Part shown: in pieces, positions 1-7,533 of the stretch
Layout of the letters: each line of letters begins with the position of its first letter
Numbering within the stretch: the first letter of the stretch is position 1
Assembly (NCBI GenBank): GCA_021641225.1
Contig: JAJWXI010000040.1
Location: 1 to 7,908 of the forward strand
Origin: Collinsella aerofaciens
GTDB lineage: Bacteria > Actinomycetota > Coriobacteriia > Coriobacteriales > Coriobacteriaceae
DNA: 7,908 bases
Reading direction: 5' to 3'
Notes under the pieces: generated by a model
Database searches by the model: none
Told to the model about the DNA's origin: nothing
What the model saw: only the letters and a program-made list of their open reading frames with translations
Made by a program: the position numbers and the translations under genes

Positions 1-3000
1 CCGTGTTGAGCCTGGTACTGTCGCTCGTCATGCCCCCGATCTCGCAGGCCATTGCCAACGATGCCCAGGCGGGCACGGCCGTGAAGACCGTTGCGGACGA
101 GGGCTCTTTGGGCGAGGACGCCGGTGCGGGCAACGTCGCAGACAAGGGTGACGAAGACCAGAATAGCGACGACACCGAGGGCGACGAGACCGACTCTTCA
201 AATGGTGTTGAGCAGGGTCAGTCTGAGGATCAGCCTGTGGGCGAGTTGCAGGCCGAAGACGGCGAACCGGCAGATGGCAGTGTCGTAGAGTTTGCCGCGG
301 TGAACGAACAATCCCAAACGTCGGCCAATGAGATAACTAGTGCTGCTGATCTGGAGAGCAAGCTTAAGGCCGTTGGAGAGAATGAAACAGCCAGTTTTGA
401 GCTTACTCAGGATATTGAGTGCAGTTCAACAATCCAGCTCGAAATAAGTGGAAGCAATATCACGCTGGATCTAAACGGTTACAAGATTAAATATAAGAAT
501 CAGAGCTCGCCCCTGTTCAACATTACGGGGGGCGCGATGCTGACTGTTAAGGATTCGGGGCGGGTAAATGATCGGCCTATAACTTCTGCTATTTTGAACG
601 ACCAGGGTCAGAATCTAATTCCCGGCAATTACGGCATGAAAGCCAGGCTGACTTACAGCGACGATGGCATTCCGACAAAACTAACCTACTACGTAACTGA
701 ATCGGTCGCAAGCGGAACGTGTACAACCGAAACTCTTAAAGGGTATGAGGCTGATATCAAGGGTGCCATTGTGGCTTGCGAGGGTACTGGCTATTTGAAG
801 CTCATTAACCTCTACAACAACGGTCACTTCAACCTCGAGAGTGGCACGCTTACGCAGAAGCAGGGCGGCCACGTCGGTAATCTGATCTATGCCGAGAATG
901 GTTCGACTGTTACCATGAACGGCGGCTACATCTGCGGCGCCGATACGGGAGACTCGGGTGCTGGCGCCGGCATTAAGGTGTCAAATAATGCGTCAAATAA
1001 TAAAGGCTGTCGGTCAACTTTCAAAATGACCAATGGTGTAATCGCCGGCAATAGTGCTCCGAGTGGCGCTGGCGTTTTCGCAGAGGACTATGTTAATGCC
1101 TCCGAGGCGGATAAAGATAACGATTTTACTAAGGACCACCCTACGGTCGAGATGACTGGCGGCATAATTACCGGTAATTACACGCGCGATTCTGTCAAAG
1201 GCCTCGGTGGCGGCATCTTGGCCACGGGTGGCAGCGTTACCGTTTCCGGTGGCTTTATTACAAATAATAAGTATGCCATGTTCTGTGGCACAGATGGTAA
1301 CGGTGACCACGGTGGCGCTGGGCTTGCTGCCAATAACGGCGCCCATGTCACTATTTCCGGCGGTCAGATTACCGGCAACTATTCTCATGAAGCTGGCGGC
1401 GGCGTTTACGTTACCGATGTGGACCGACATGGAGGCTCTCGTAGCGATATGGCTTGGCTTAACATCACAGGGGGAACCATTGCCTCTAATGTGAGCTTCC
1501 GATCTGAGGGTGCCGGCATCCGTGTGGGTCAGATGGTTGACGCGATGATAAATGCTTCGAAAACGAACCCGGCATACATCACCAACAACACTTGCCTGTC
1601 TCGCTTTGACTGGGGTGGTGGTGGCATCTTTGTCCAGGGCGATTCGAATACCGCATCTAATGCTGGCAGGCTCTTTGTGTACAACTCGTATATAAGCAGC
1701 AATACCGCCGGTGGCTACGGCGGCGGTGTCGCTGTGTGCCCATCGGGCAAGACCCTAGTAACAGGTACCGAGGGCACGGCGATTTTTGGCAACACTGACG
1801 CTGGCGACGCTTCTAATTACAACATCGAAAACGACAAATACAAACCGTCGAATAATTCCGGCAATAATAGCAGCCCCCACATTTCTGGTGGCGGCGACGG
1901 TAAAGATGAAGATTACACCGCTTATAAGAGTGAGAATGATGTCTTTCGTACCCATGGCCATGCCGATTTCTTCCTTGCGGCAAAGGCCGGTCATACGGAA
2001 CCGCTCGCAGCGGTAATCGGTAGGATGCTCGGTGGTGGAGACGCCAAGTATTCGGGAAGCAAAGAGCTCAAGGATGTTATAACTATCCCCGCCAATGGCG
2101 GCGTGCAGATTTATCGGAGTATCGGATTGACTTCGGATGTTCATGTTGGCGACGCTGAAGCAAATAATGCACAGGCGGCTGCTACAACCTTCATCACGGG
2201 CAACTATTCCTGGGACCATGGCGGCGGCATCATGTCGAACGGCGACCTGTACCTAGGCGTGCCTGCGGATACGTACGTCTACCCAAGCCTTAAGCTAAAG
2301 GCGTCAAAGGCGCTGAAAAATAAGCAAACCGAAAAAGAAGAAATGCTCACAAAAGATCAGTTTTCTTTCGCGGTTTATCGCAAGGATTCGGATACTGCGA
2401 CGGCGCCTTCTTGGAAAAATGACTCTTTCAGCGATGGTGACTGCACCTTAGTCGGGTCTGCCAAGAATGACGCTGAAGGTAACATTACGTTTGACCTTGG
2501 TGAACAGTTCGTAGATAAGACTGTTGTGGCTAACAAGATTACATACTACTTGGTCGAACAGACCGGTGGAGACTCTGACATTGAGTACGACCACACTGTG
2601 TACGAGATCGAGGTGCAGCTCACGGACAACGAAACTTTGCTCATGAATGTGCCGAAGAAGGATGATTCAAGTCAGAACGTTCCGCTTTACGTCCATAACT
2701 ATACGATTACAAGCGTGAGTGCGACCGGGCGCTCCGGAGATACAACAAAAGCGCTGGGCACTATGGAAAGAGACAGCGAAGGCTATTATTCGATTATCGA
2801 CTCCAACGCGGGAAAGACCTTCACCAACAAGTACACTCCGTACACCTCCAGCGGCTCCTGGACTCCCAAGGCGACTAAGGTCGTTAAGGGTGGCGAGATG
2901 AAGGAGTTTACGCTCGAGTTTGCGGATAATCTGGCCTTCGAGAAAGCCAAGACGGTAAAGACTCAGATTGATGGTGACAAGACTCAGGCGCTACCGTTTG

Positions 3001-3437
3001 AAGCAGTCAACTATGAGTTGAAACAGCTCGAGGGCGGGGGCACCACCGGCCGTGGCGCTTCCAAGACCTTCACGTACTATGTGCGCGAGAAGGATGAGAG
3101 TTCGCTTTTCTCGCACTACAAGTTCGACAAGTCGGTCTACAAGTTCACGGTTGTTGCAACGGACAATACCAAAGGAGCCATCAACTGTAAGGTGACCTAC
3201 AAGAAGGGATACGTTGACTCCGAAGGCAAGTGGATAAACGACGATACCACTGACCACGACCTCACCGACGACTCCACCCCCACCTTCACCAACACCTACT
3301 CCACCTCTTTGCCCCTTTCTGGTATGTCGGGCGTCACTCTGACGTACCTTGCCGGCGCGGCGGTGCTTTGCGCTGCTGCGGCCTGGATGCACATTCGTCG
3401 CAAGGCGAATGCGAAGGGAGGTGAGCGTCGTGAATAA
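1..3437 (+). CDS. LPXTG-anchored beta-helix adhesin, probable pilus tip protein (5' partial)
   Basis: Probable cell-wall-anchored adhesin exposed on the surface or at the pilus tip. The first complete codon is at base 3 (GTG), but the segment from there is already the hydrophobic part of a signal peptide ending near AIA with no positive n-region, so the true start probably lies upstream. Residue numbers count from base 3. Residues about 19-100 are acidic and low-complexity. About 107-750 form a right-handed beta-helix-like region with recurrent units of the type TGGxITGN followed by GGG. Two FctA/Spy0128-like isopeptide domains follow, about 760-942 (candidate Lys764/766/769, Glu852 in YYLVEQ, Asn942 in FTNKY) and 956-1100 (Lys956/959, Glu1029 in YYVRE, Asn1097 in FTNTY). 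LPLSG at 1103-1107, a hydrophobic segment and a basic tail form the sorting signal; Ser replaces the usual Thr. It leads an operon with two pilins. It is markedly less GC-rich than the next gene. Substrate unknown. Confidence 0.9.
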   Translation, partial: VLSLVLSLVMPPISQAIANDAQAGTAVKTVADEGSLGEDAGAGNVADKGDEDQNSDDTEGDETDSSNGVEQGQSEDQPVGELQAEDGEPADGSVVEFAAVNEQSQTSANEITSAADLESKLKAVGENETASFELTQDIECSSTIQLEISGSNITLDLNGYKIKYKNQSSPLFNITGGAMLTVKDSGRVNDRPITSAILNDQGQNLIPGNYGMKARLTYSDDGIPTKLTYYVTESVASGTCTTETLKGYEADIKGAIVACEGTGYLKLINLYNNGHFNLESGTLTQKQGGHVGNLIYAENGSTVTMNGGYICGADTGDSGAGAGIKVSNNASNNKGCRSTFKMTNGVIAGNSAPSGAGVFAEDYVNASEADKDNDFTKDHPTVEMTGGIITGNYTRDSVKGLGGGILATGGSVTVSGGFITNNKYAMFCGTDGNGDHGGAGLAANNGAHVTISGGQITGNYSHEAGGGVYVTDVDRHGGSRSDMAWLNITGGTIASNVSFRSEGAGIRVGQMVDAMINASKTNPAYITNNTCLSRFDWGGGGIFVQGDSNTASNAGRLFVYNSYISSNTAGGYGGGVAVCPSGKTLVTGTEGTAIFGNTDAGDASNYNIENDKYKPSNNSGNNSSPHISGGGDGKDEDYTAYKSENDVFRTHGHADFFLAAKAGHTEPLAAVIGRMLGGGDAKYSGSKELKDVITIPANGGVQIYRSIGLTSDVHVGDAEANNAQAAATTFITGNYSWDHGGGIMSNGDLYLGVPADTYVYPSLKLKASKALKNKQTEKEEMLTKDQFSFAVYRKDSDTATAPSWKNDSFSDGDCTLVGSAKNDAEGNITFDLGEQFVDKTVVANKITYYLVEQTGGDSDIEYDHTVYEIEVQLTDNETLLMNVPKKDDSSQNVPLYVHNYTITSVSATGRSGDTTKALGTMERDSEGYYSIIDSNAGKTFTNKYTPYTSSGSWTPKATKVVKGGEMKEFTLEFADNLAFEKAKTVKTQIDGDKTQALPFEAVNYELKQLEGGGTTGRGASKTFTYYVREKDESSLFSHYKFDKSVYKFTVVATDNTKGAINCKVTYKKGYVDSEGKWINDDTTDHDLTDDSTPTFTNTYSTSLPLSGMSGVTLTYLAGAAVLCAAAAWMHIRRKANAKGGERRE
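915..2240 (+). repeat. Degenerate beta-helix repeat units within the adhesin gene
   Basis: At the protein level this stretch repeats a short unit: a hydrophobic residue, S/T/N-G-G, a hydrophobic pair, then T/S-x-N, often followed by a glycine run (GGG or AGAG) and a short beta-strand. Units start near bases 915, 1026, 1152, 1242, 1353, 1464, 1575, 1689 and 2190, about every 90-125 bases in most of the stretch. The pattern is typical of right-handed parallel beta-helix coils in polymorphic surface adhesins. The DNA of the units is diverged, so this is an old protein repeat and not a recent tandem duplication. Confidence 0.7.
3416..3421 (+). promoter_or_regulatory. Ribosome binding site for the second pilin gene, inside the adhesin gene
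   Basis: GGGAGG lies 8 bases before the GTG at 3430, within the last codons of the upstream gene. It decides the start of the second gene. The reading frame is open further upstream, but only the GTG places a signal peptide (MNKKVSSF followed by a hydrophobic run) directly at the N-terminus. The 8-base gene overlap suggests translational coupling. Confidence 0.75.
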
Positions 3438-5097
3438 GAAAGTTAGCTCCTTCCCGATCTTGTTTGCGTTGCTCGCCCTCCTGATCGGCACCTGCGCGGT
3501 CGTGTTCCCCGCTTCCGCGCAGGCCGCGCCGACCTCGACCGGTTCCATCACGGTGAGCGGCACCGTGGCGAGCAGCTACGACGCCTACCAGATCTTTAGC
3601 GCCAACGTCGTCGACGGCGACAACGACGCCAAGAACGCCACTGACCTCGCCTGGGCAAGCGACGCCGCGCGCGACGCCGTGCTGCCCGTGCTGCACAGCG
3701 CCGGCATGCCCAATTCCCAGACCACCGCGCAGGAAGCTGCCGAGTGGCTCAACGCCGATTCTCACCTTACGAGCGCGCTGAGCGCACAGCTCGCTCGTTC
3801 CCTCCAGAGCTCCGACGCCGTGGCCGTGCCCCTTAACGCGGGCACGGCGGCCGAGCTGCCCTGCGGCTACTGGCTCATCGTCGCCGACGACGACGCCATC
3901 GCCCAGGGCGAGGCCGGCACCGCGCCGATCATGGCCCTGGTCGGCGGCAGCGCCGTCACCGTCAAGCCCAAGGCGGCGACCCCCAAGGTCGCCAAGCATG
4001 TGCTGGAGGACAGCACTGCTGCCTGGCAGAAGGCCGCCGACGCTACGGTCGCCGACGACCTGTACTGGCGCCTCTCGGCCACGGTCCCGGCGGGTCTTAC
4101 CGCCTACGACACCTATTTGGTGCAGTTCGTCGACACCATGAGCGCGGGGCTCGACCCCTCCAGGGTGGCCGCGAGCATGCATGTGTACGTGGCGGCGGGG
4201 GCTGAGGGTAACTTCGACGCCGTCTCGGCCGGCAAGGACGGGCGCGCCGGCACCGAGCCCGCGAAGGGCTGGACCGACATCACGGCCCAGTGCTCCATCA
4301 AGGTGGCCGCGGACGGAACCTTCACCGTGCGCACCGGCGACCTGATCGCCGCGCTCGGCGGGGCCGACGCCTTCACCGCGGGCGCCCGCGTGGTCGCCGT
4401 GTACGACGCGCCGCTCGCCAGCGGCTGCAACCACGGTATCGCCAAGGGCAACCCCAACGAGGTCTACCTGCGCTACCCGCGCTCTCCCTTTGCCGACCAG
4501 TCCGGCGACGCCGGCTTCACCCGCACGCCGAGCGATGACGCGACGGCCTACACCTGGGATCTCGCACTCACCAAGCGCGGCAGCGACGGCGACAAGCCAC
4601 TGCCCGGGGCGGTCCTGAGCATCACCGACGACCGCGGTCGCACGCTGGCGGCCAATGGCACGTGGGATGCGGTGGGCAAGGCCACCGTCACCACGGGCGA
4701 GGACGGCCGCGTGACCGTCTCGGGCGTGGACTCGGGCAAGCTGGAGGTCCGCGAGCTCAAGGCGCCCAAGGGCTACGCCGCCTTTGAGGGCACGTGCTCC
4801 GTGACGGTCAAGGCCGAGGGCCTGGACGTCGACCAGGTGGCCGCCGCCAAGCCCAAGCTCACCATCACGGCCGAGTCGCCACTGCGCGCCGACAGCGCGG
4901 ACGGGTCGACGGGCAGCCTGGAGGCGTCGCTCATCAACACGCCCACCGGCACACCCCCTAGCACTATCACCGGAGGCTTTATGCCCTCGACAGGCGATAT
5001 GGCAATGTACGCCGCGGCCGCCGCAGCGGTCGCCGGAGCCGCACTCCTCGTGGTCGCGCTCCTGATCAAGCGGGGAGGCGGCAACCATGCAGAGTAG
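3430..5097 (+). CDS. Sortase-anchored pilin with D2 and CnaB domains, probable ancillary/basal subunit
   Basis: Predicted secreted pilin of 555 residues, starting at GTG. The signal peptide is about residues 1-33, ending in AQAA. An N-terminal pilin domain (DAYQIFSANVVD) ends in VTVKPK; Lys181 sits where shaft pilins carry the YPK-type lysine used by a pilin sortase. A fimbrial D2-type domain follows (ATPKVAKHVLED through NPNEVYLRY, Asn343). A CnaB/SpaA-type domain comes next, with Lys382, an E-box (KLEVRELKAPKGY, Glu442) and Asn503, a plausible isopeptide triad. A Thr/Pro-rich linker leads to FMPSTGD (MPSTG 518-522), a hydrophobic segment and a short basic tail. It shares its architecture with the third gene, so the two are paralogues. 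The MPSTG motif differs from the LPL[ST]G of its neighbours, which may mean a different sortase and a wall-linking basal role; that is inference. Very GC-rich third positions set it apart from both neighbours. Confidence 0.9.
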   Translation: MNKKVSSFPILFALLALLIGTCAVVFPASAQAAPTSTGSITVSGTVASSYDAYQIFSANVVDGDNDAKNATDLAWASDAARDAVLPVLHSAGMPNSQTTAQEAAEWLNADSHLTSALSAQLARSLQSSDAVAVPLNAGTAAELPCGYWLIVADDDAIAQGEAGTAPIMALVGGSAVTVKPKAATPKVAKHVLEDSTAAWQKAADATVADDLYWRLSATVPAGLTAYDTYLVQFVDTMSAGLDPSRVAASMHVYVAAGAEGNFDAVSAGKDGRAGTEPAKGWTDITAQCSIKVAADGTFTVRTGDLIAALGGADAFTAGARVVAVYDAPLASGCNHGIAKGNPNEVYLRYPRSPFADQSGDAGFTRTPSDDATAYTWDLALTKRGSDGDKPLPGAVLSITDDRGRTLAANGTWDAVGKATVTTGEDGRVTVSGVDSGKLEVRELKAPKGYAAFEGTCSVTVKAEGLDVDQVAAAKPKLTITAESPLRADSADGSTGSLEASLINTPTGTPPSTITGGFMPSTGDMAMYAAAAAAVAGAALLVVALLIKRGGGNHAE

Positions 5098-5205
5098 CCA
5101 ATGGCCCCACAGAGAGCGGGGCGAGACATAACCAAGCAGATGCTTAGACACAGACAGATGGTTTTTGATCAAATGGATTTCAAGCAGAAAGCAGAGGAAA
5201 AGAAG
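5098..5205 (+). promoter_or_regulatory. Gap between the two pilin genes, with ribosome binding site
   Basis: The 108-base spacer contains a weak 5-bp hairpin (GCCCC 5104-5108 with GGGGC 5118-5122, no T-tract) and a perfect 10-bp palindrome TTTGATCAAA (5164-5173). AGAGG at 5193-5197 lies 8 bases before ATG 5206. I see no convincing promoter, so the third gene is probably cotranscribed. The hairpin could tune the relative level of the downstream pilin by attenuation or RNA processing; this is speculation. Confidence 0.45.
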
Positions 5206-7020
5206 ATGAGCATGAGCAAGAACATCGCCCGCCTGGCAGTGACGGCCGGCCTCACCGCAGCGCTGAGCTTCGGCGGCGTCATGGCGCCCGTGACCATGGC
5301 GTTTGCTGAAGGCGACCCGGGTAGCATCACGATTCACAAAGTCGACGACAAAAATGCTGGCAATACGTTCAAGGCCTATCAGATCTTCAAGGCCAAAGTC
5401 GTTGATGATGAGAATGGCAAGGGTAAGGTTGCTTCCGATATTAAGTGGGCAAATGATTTTATCGGCTCCAAGGTGATTACCGCCATTACGGGGTCTACCG
5501 AGTATCAGGAACTCGTGACGAAAGATCATACCAAGAAGCTCAAGGACGATCCCTCTGCTTCGGATGTGGCCGAGTGGCTTTCTCAAAATGTGAAAAGTAC
5601 TGCCAGCGCGGCATCCAGCGGCAAAGGTACGCGTGTTGCTCCCGGCAATGTGCTTTATGAAATTGCGGCTGCGGTTTCAGGTAAGAAGCAAGGTGTTGAT
5701 GCGGAGACCGTTGCGGGAAACCTTACGGCGGACACTTCGTGGACGCGCCCTAACATCACTTCCGATGGTCGTTACGGCGATGGCTATTATCTCTTCGTGT
5801 CTGATGGTCTTACGAATCCGGCCAAGCCGAACACTGGCACCTCCCCGATCTTTGCCATTGTTGGCGGCGATCCCGTTGTCGTTACCGAGAAGACCAGCAT
5901 CCCCACGGTCGAAAAGAAGATTCTCGATGACACTGCTGGTAAGGATGTTACCAATGCCATAGAGGACGACTGGAAGAATAGCGGTGATGCTTGGATCGGA
6001 CAGGATATCGACTACAGGCTGACCGGTCACGTTGCGGACAATATTGCCTCGTACGATACCTATTTCTATGAATTCCAAGATACGCTGAGTAAGGGTCTTA
6101 AGGTTGTAAAGAAATCCGATGGCTCGCCGAACGATTTGCATGTCTATATCGTTGATAACAACGGCAGCAAGAAAGAGGTTAAACCAGACGCTGATAAGGG
6201 TTACGAGGCGACTGTGAACCCCGTTGAGGCTGATGGAACTGAGCTCCTTAAGGTTACTTTTAAAAACCTTAAGACGGTTCAGACTGCTAAAGGAGAGCCG
6301 ATTGAAGTTGGCGCCGCTTCCAAAGTGGTCGTGATCTACAAAGCTCAGCTCACCAGCGATGCCGAATACACGGCCACCGGCAACACCAATGAGGTCAAGC
6401 TTGTCTATTCCAACAATCCCATGACTAATGACAAGGGCACTTCTGAGTCGGACAAGGTCACTGACTACGTCTTTGGTCTCAATGTCACTAAGACTGACGC
6501 TGACCCGAGCAACACTGACGCCAAACTCGTTGCGGGGTTTAAGGTCAAAATGATCACGGAAGGGTCCAATAAAAACGTTGAAAAATGGTTGAAGAAAGAC
6601 GGCAGCTTCAGCAACGACGTAAACGACGCCTATACGTTTGAAACCACGGGGGAGCACAACACGGTCTCTATTCCCGGGCTTGTTGCGGGCACATACCTGA
6701 TTTCCGAGAGCAAGACGCCTGCGGGCTACAACACCATCGCCGACTTCGAAATCACGGTGAAGCCTGAATTCAATACGGACGGCACGCTTAAAAAGCTCAG
6801 CGTGACTCCTCGTTCCGATATGGTCACTGCCACGATTGAAGATAACGCGACAACGACCATGATTCCCGTCACCATTCGGAACAAGAAGGGCTCCGGCCTC
6901 CCGCTCACCGGTCTCAACGGCGTGACCTTCACTTGGATCGCTGGTGGCGCGGTGCTGTGCATCGGCGTGGCGCACCTCATCCGCAGCCGTAAGCAGGCTG
7001 AGGAGTCCGAGCAGGAGTAA
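5206..7020 (+). CDS. LPLTG-anchored pilin with D2 and CnaB domains, probable major shaft subunit
   Basis: Predicted pilin of 604 residues. ATG 5206 was chosen because AGAGG precedes it at good spacing and the protein then opens with a classical signal peptide (MSMSKNIARL, hydrophobic core, cleavage near AFA at about residue 34). In-frame ATGs at 5101, 5158 and 5173 lack a binding site and would put a charged extension before the signal. The N-terminal domain (FKAYQIFKAKVVDD) ends at VTEK, where Lys229 aligns with the expected pilin-polymerising lysine. The D2 domain runs from PTVEKKILDD to NTNEVKLVYS (Asn395). The CnaB domain has Lys429, an E-box YLISESKTPAGY (Glu501) and Asn559 in TIRNKK. 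LPLTG is at 565-569, followed by a hydrophobic segment and a basic tail. The sorting signal resembles that of the first gene (GVTxTxxAGxAVLC), suggesting one shared sortase. Last gene before a strong terminator. The ends are GC-rich and the middle AT-richer. Confidence 0.9.
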   Translation: MSMSKNIARLAVTAGLTAALSFGGVMAPVTMAFAEGDPGSITIHKVDDKNAGNTFKAYQIFKAKVVDDENGKGKVASDIKWANDFIGSKVITAITGSTEYQELVTKDHTKKLKDDPSASDVAEWLSQNVKSTASAASSGKGTRVAPGNVLYEIAAAVSGKKQGVDAETVAGNLTADTSWTRPNITSDGRYGDGYYLFVSDGLTNPAKPNTGTSPIFAIVGGDPVVVTEKTSIPTVEKKILDDTAGKDVTNAIEDDWKNSGDAWIGQDIDYRLTGHVADNIASYDTYFYEFQDTLSKGLKVVKKSDGSPNDLHVYIVDNNGSKKEVKPDADKGYEATVNPVEADGTELLKVTFKNLKTVQTAKGEPIEVGAASKVVVIYKAQLTSDAEYTATGNTNEVKLVYSNNPMTNDKGTSESDKVTDYVFGLNVTKTDADPSNTDAKLVAGFKVKMITEGSNKNVEKWLKKDGSFSNDVNDAYTFETTGEHNTVSIPGLVAGTYLISESKTPAGYNTIADFEITVKPEFNTDGTLKKLSVTPRSDMVTATIEDNATTTMIPVTIRNKKGSGLPLTGLNGVTFTWIAGGAVLCIGVAHLIRSRKQAEESEQE

Positions 7021-7120
7021 CGCTCGCTCACCCATCCCTTTGGCAGGTGGGATGCGATGGCCATGAGACTTGCGGACACTTTTCTCGTCCATTGACGTTC
7101 TTGCTTTGCCGTTCTCTTTT

Positions 7121-7159
7121 CGGGGCAGACTCCGCACTGGAGTCTGCCCCGTTCTTTTT
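7121..7159 (+). terminator. Strong Rho-independent terminator of the pilin operon
   Basis: CGGGGCAGACTCC (7121-7133) pairs perfectly with GGAGTCTGCCCCG (7139-7151) around a GCACT loop and is followed by TTCTTTTT. It lies about 100 bases after the last pilin stop codon. It implies that no further pilus gene, such as a sortase, is cotranscribed downstream. Confidence 0.93.
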
Positions 7160-7200
7160 GGACAACGCAGGCAGCCTCCACCGTCCGGTGCGGACTCATC

Positions 7201-7303
7201 CGTCATCGCGTTTCTTGACTCGTATGAGATTCGGTTTAAGGTCCGTAGGCGCTCGCGCGGTGCGGACGGTAGAAGGCATTTGCGCCGCAACAAGCGCAAA
7301 TAA
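7201..7303 (+). pseudogene. 5'-truncated second copy of the small basic membrane-peptide gene
   Basis: Reading from about 7203, the segment encodes VIAFLDSYEIRFKVRRRSRG and a further basic stretch up to the TAA at 7301-7303. This matches the C-terminal two thirds of the intact gene at 7637-7786. The start codon, ribosome binding site, leader and first half of the hydrophobic segment are missing. The open frame does extend upstream to an ATG at 7070, but that ATG lacks a binding site and its frame crosses the operon terminator. Differences from the intact copy are conservative (F/L, V/I, T/S) plus one whole inserted codon, which suggests it was under protein-level selection before truncation. 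Confidence 0.7.
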
Positions 7304-7304
7304 G

Positions 7305-7332
7305 AATGCCCGGGGGTCGGATCCCGGGCATT
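7305..7332 (+). other. Hairpin directly after the truncated gene (copy 1)
   Basis: AATGCCCGGG (7305-7314) pairs with CCCGGGCATT (7323-7332), leaving an 8-base loop. It starts one base after the stop codon. Only a short T run (TTT) is at its 3' edge, so it is at best a weak terminator and may instead be a 3' stability or structural element. The stem is identical in copy 2 while the loop differs. Confidence 0.6.
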
Positions 7333-7408
7333 TAACAAAACCAGAAAACTAGGCCGCCCGCGCTTTCGAACACTTACGCGGGGTGCATCGTTTCCTGTAG
7401 CTATTGTA

Positions 7409-7440
7409 TCCCGAATCGCCCCGCCGATTCGGGACATTTT
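7409..7440 (+). terminator. Rho-independent terminator at the end of repeat copy 1
   Basis: TCCCGAATCG (7409-7418) pairs perfectly with CGATTCGGGA (7425-7434) around CCCCGC and is followed by CATTTT. It is the natural 3' end of the small-gene transcript in this copy. The same first arm appears at the window edge in copy 2. Confidence 0.75.
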
Positions 7441-7519
7441 GAAAACTCAAATACGGGCCCATACCTGACCGGGCAATGCCGCCAGGCTCCGCTGCTCAAA
7501 GTATCGTGTGTGTAACCAT
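7441..7519. other. Spacer with no recognised feature
   Basis: Together with 7021-7636 this belongs to a stretch of more than 600 bases with no intact gene. The rest of that stretch holds the operon terminator, the truncated repeat copy and the control region described separately. In this subsegment I see no gene, repeat or strong promoter on either strand. It is where a divergent small RNA could be sought: the minus strand has a poor promoter-like pair, TTGTTC (7520-7525) and GATACT (7499-7504), with a 15-base spacer. Confidence 0.4.
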
Positions 7520-7533
7520 CGAACAAATGTTTG
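7520..7533. promoter_or_regulatory. LexA/SOS-box-like operator
   Basis: CGAACAAATGTTTG is a near-palindrome that fits the Gram-positive LexA (DinR) consensus CGAACRNRYGTTYC at every position except the last. It also resembles the actinobacterial TCGAAC-N4-GTTCGA form. It overlaps the TTGCAA -35 candidate of the small gene, the usual geometry for repression. A single near-match can occur by chance, so the evidence is the fit plus the placement. Confidence 0.55.

Larger units (their letters stand above)
7201..7417 (+). repeat. Direct repeat, copy 1 (5'-truncated gene plus 3' structured module)
   Basis: This 217-base segment aligns along its whole length with 7687-7900 (214 bases); the only length difference is one in-frame codon in the gene remnant. 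Similarity begins abruptly at CGTCATCGCG, inside the small gene, and ends at the first arm of the terminator (CCCGAATC). Copies 1 and 2 are about 270 bases apart in the same orientation. Confidence 0.9.

Noticed and set aside
3484..3498. Possible lipobox (IGTC) in the second pilin's signal peptide
   Set aside because: Residues before the Cys do not fit a lipobox (Thr at -1), the hydrophobic core continues past it, and a normal cleavage site AQAA plus a wall-sorting signal are present.
3334..5586. Very long minus-strand open frame opposite the second pilin gene
   Set aside because: It is an artefact of high GC in the plus-strand gene. Its translation is Arg/Gly/His-rich without domains, and the plus strand has a signal peptide, E-box and sorting signal in register.
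7070..7303. 77-codon open frame that includes copy 1 of the small gene
   Set aside because: No ribosome binding site, and the first half runs through the operon terminator. Only the last third is homologous to the small gene, so it is treated as a truncated remnant.
5677..7437. Long minus-strand open frame opposite the third pilin gene
   Set aside because: It crosses the operon terminator and the repeat and has no recognisable domain. The plus-strand pilin reading is unambiguous.
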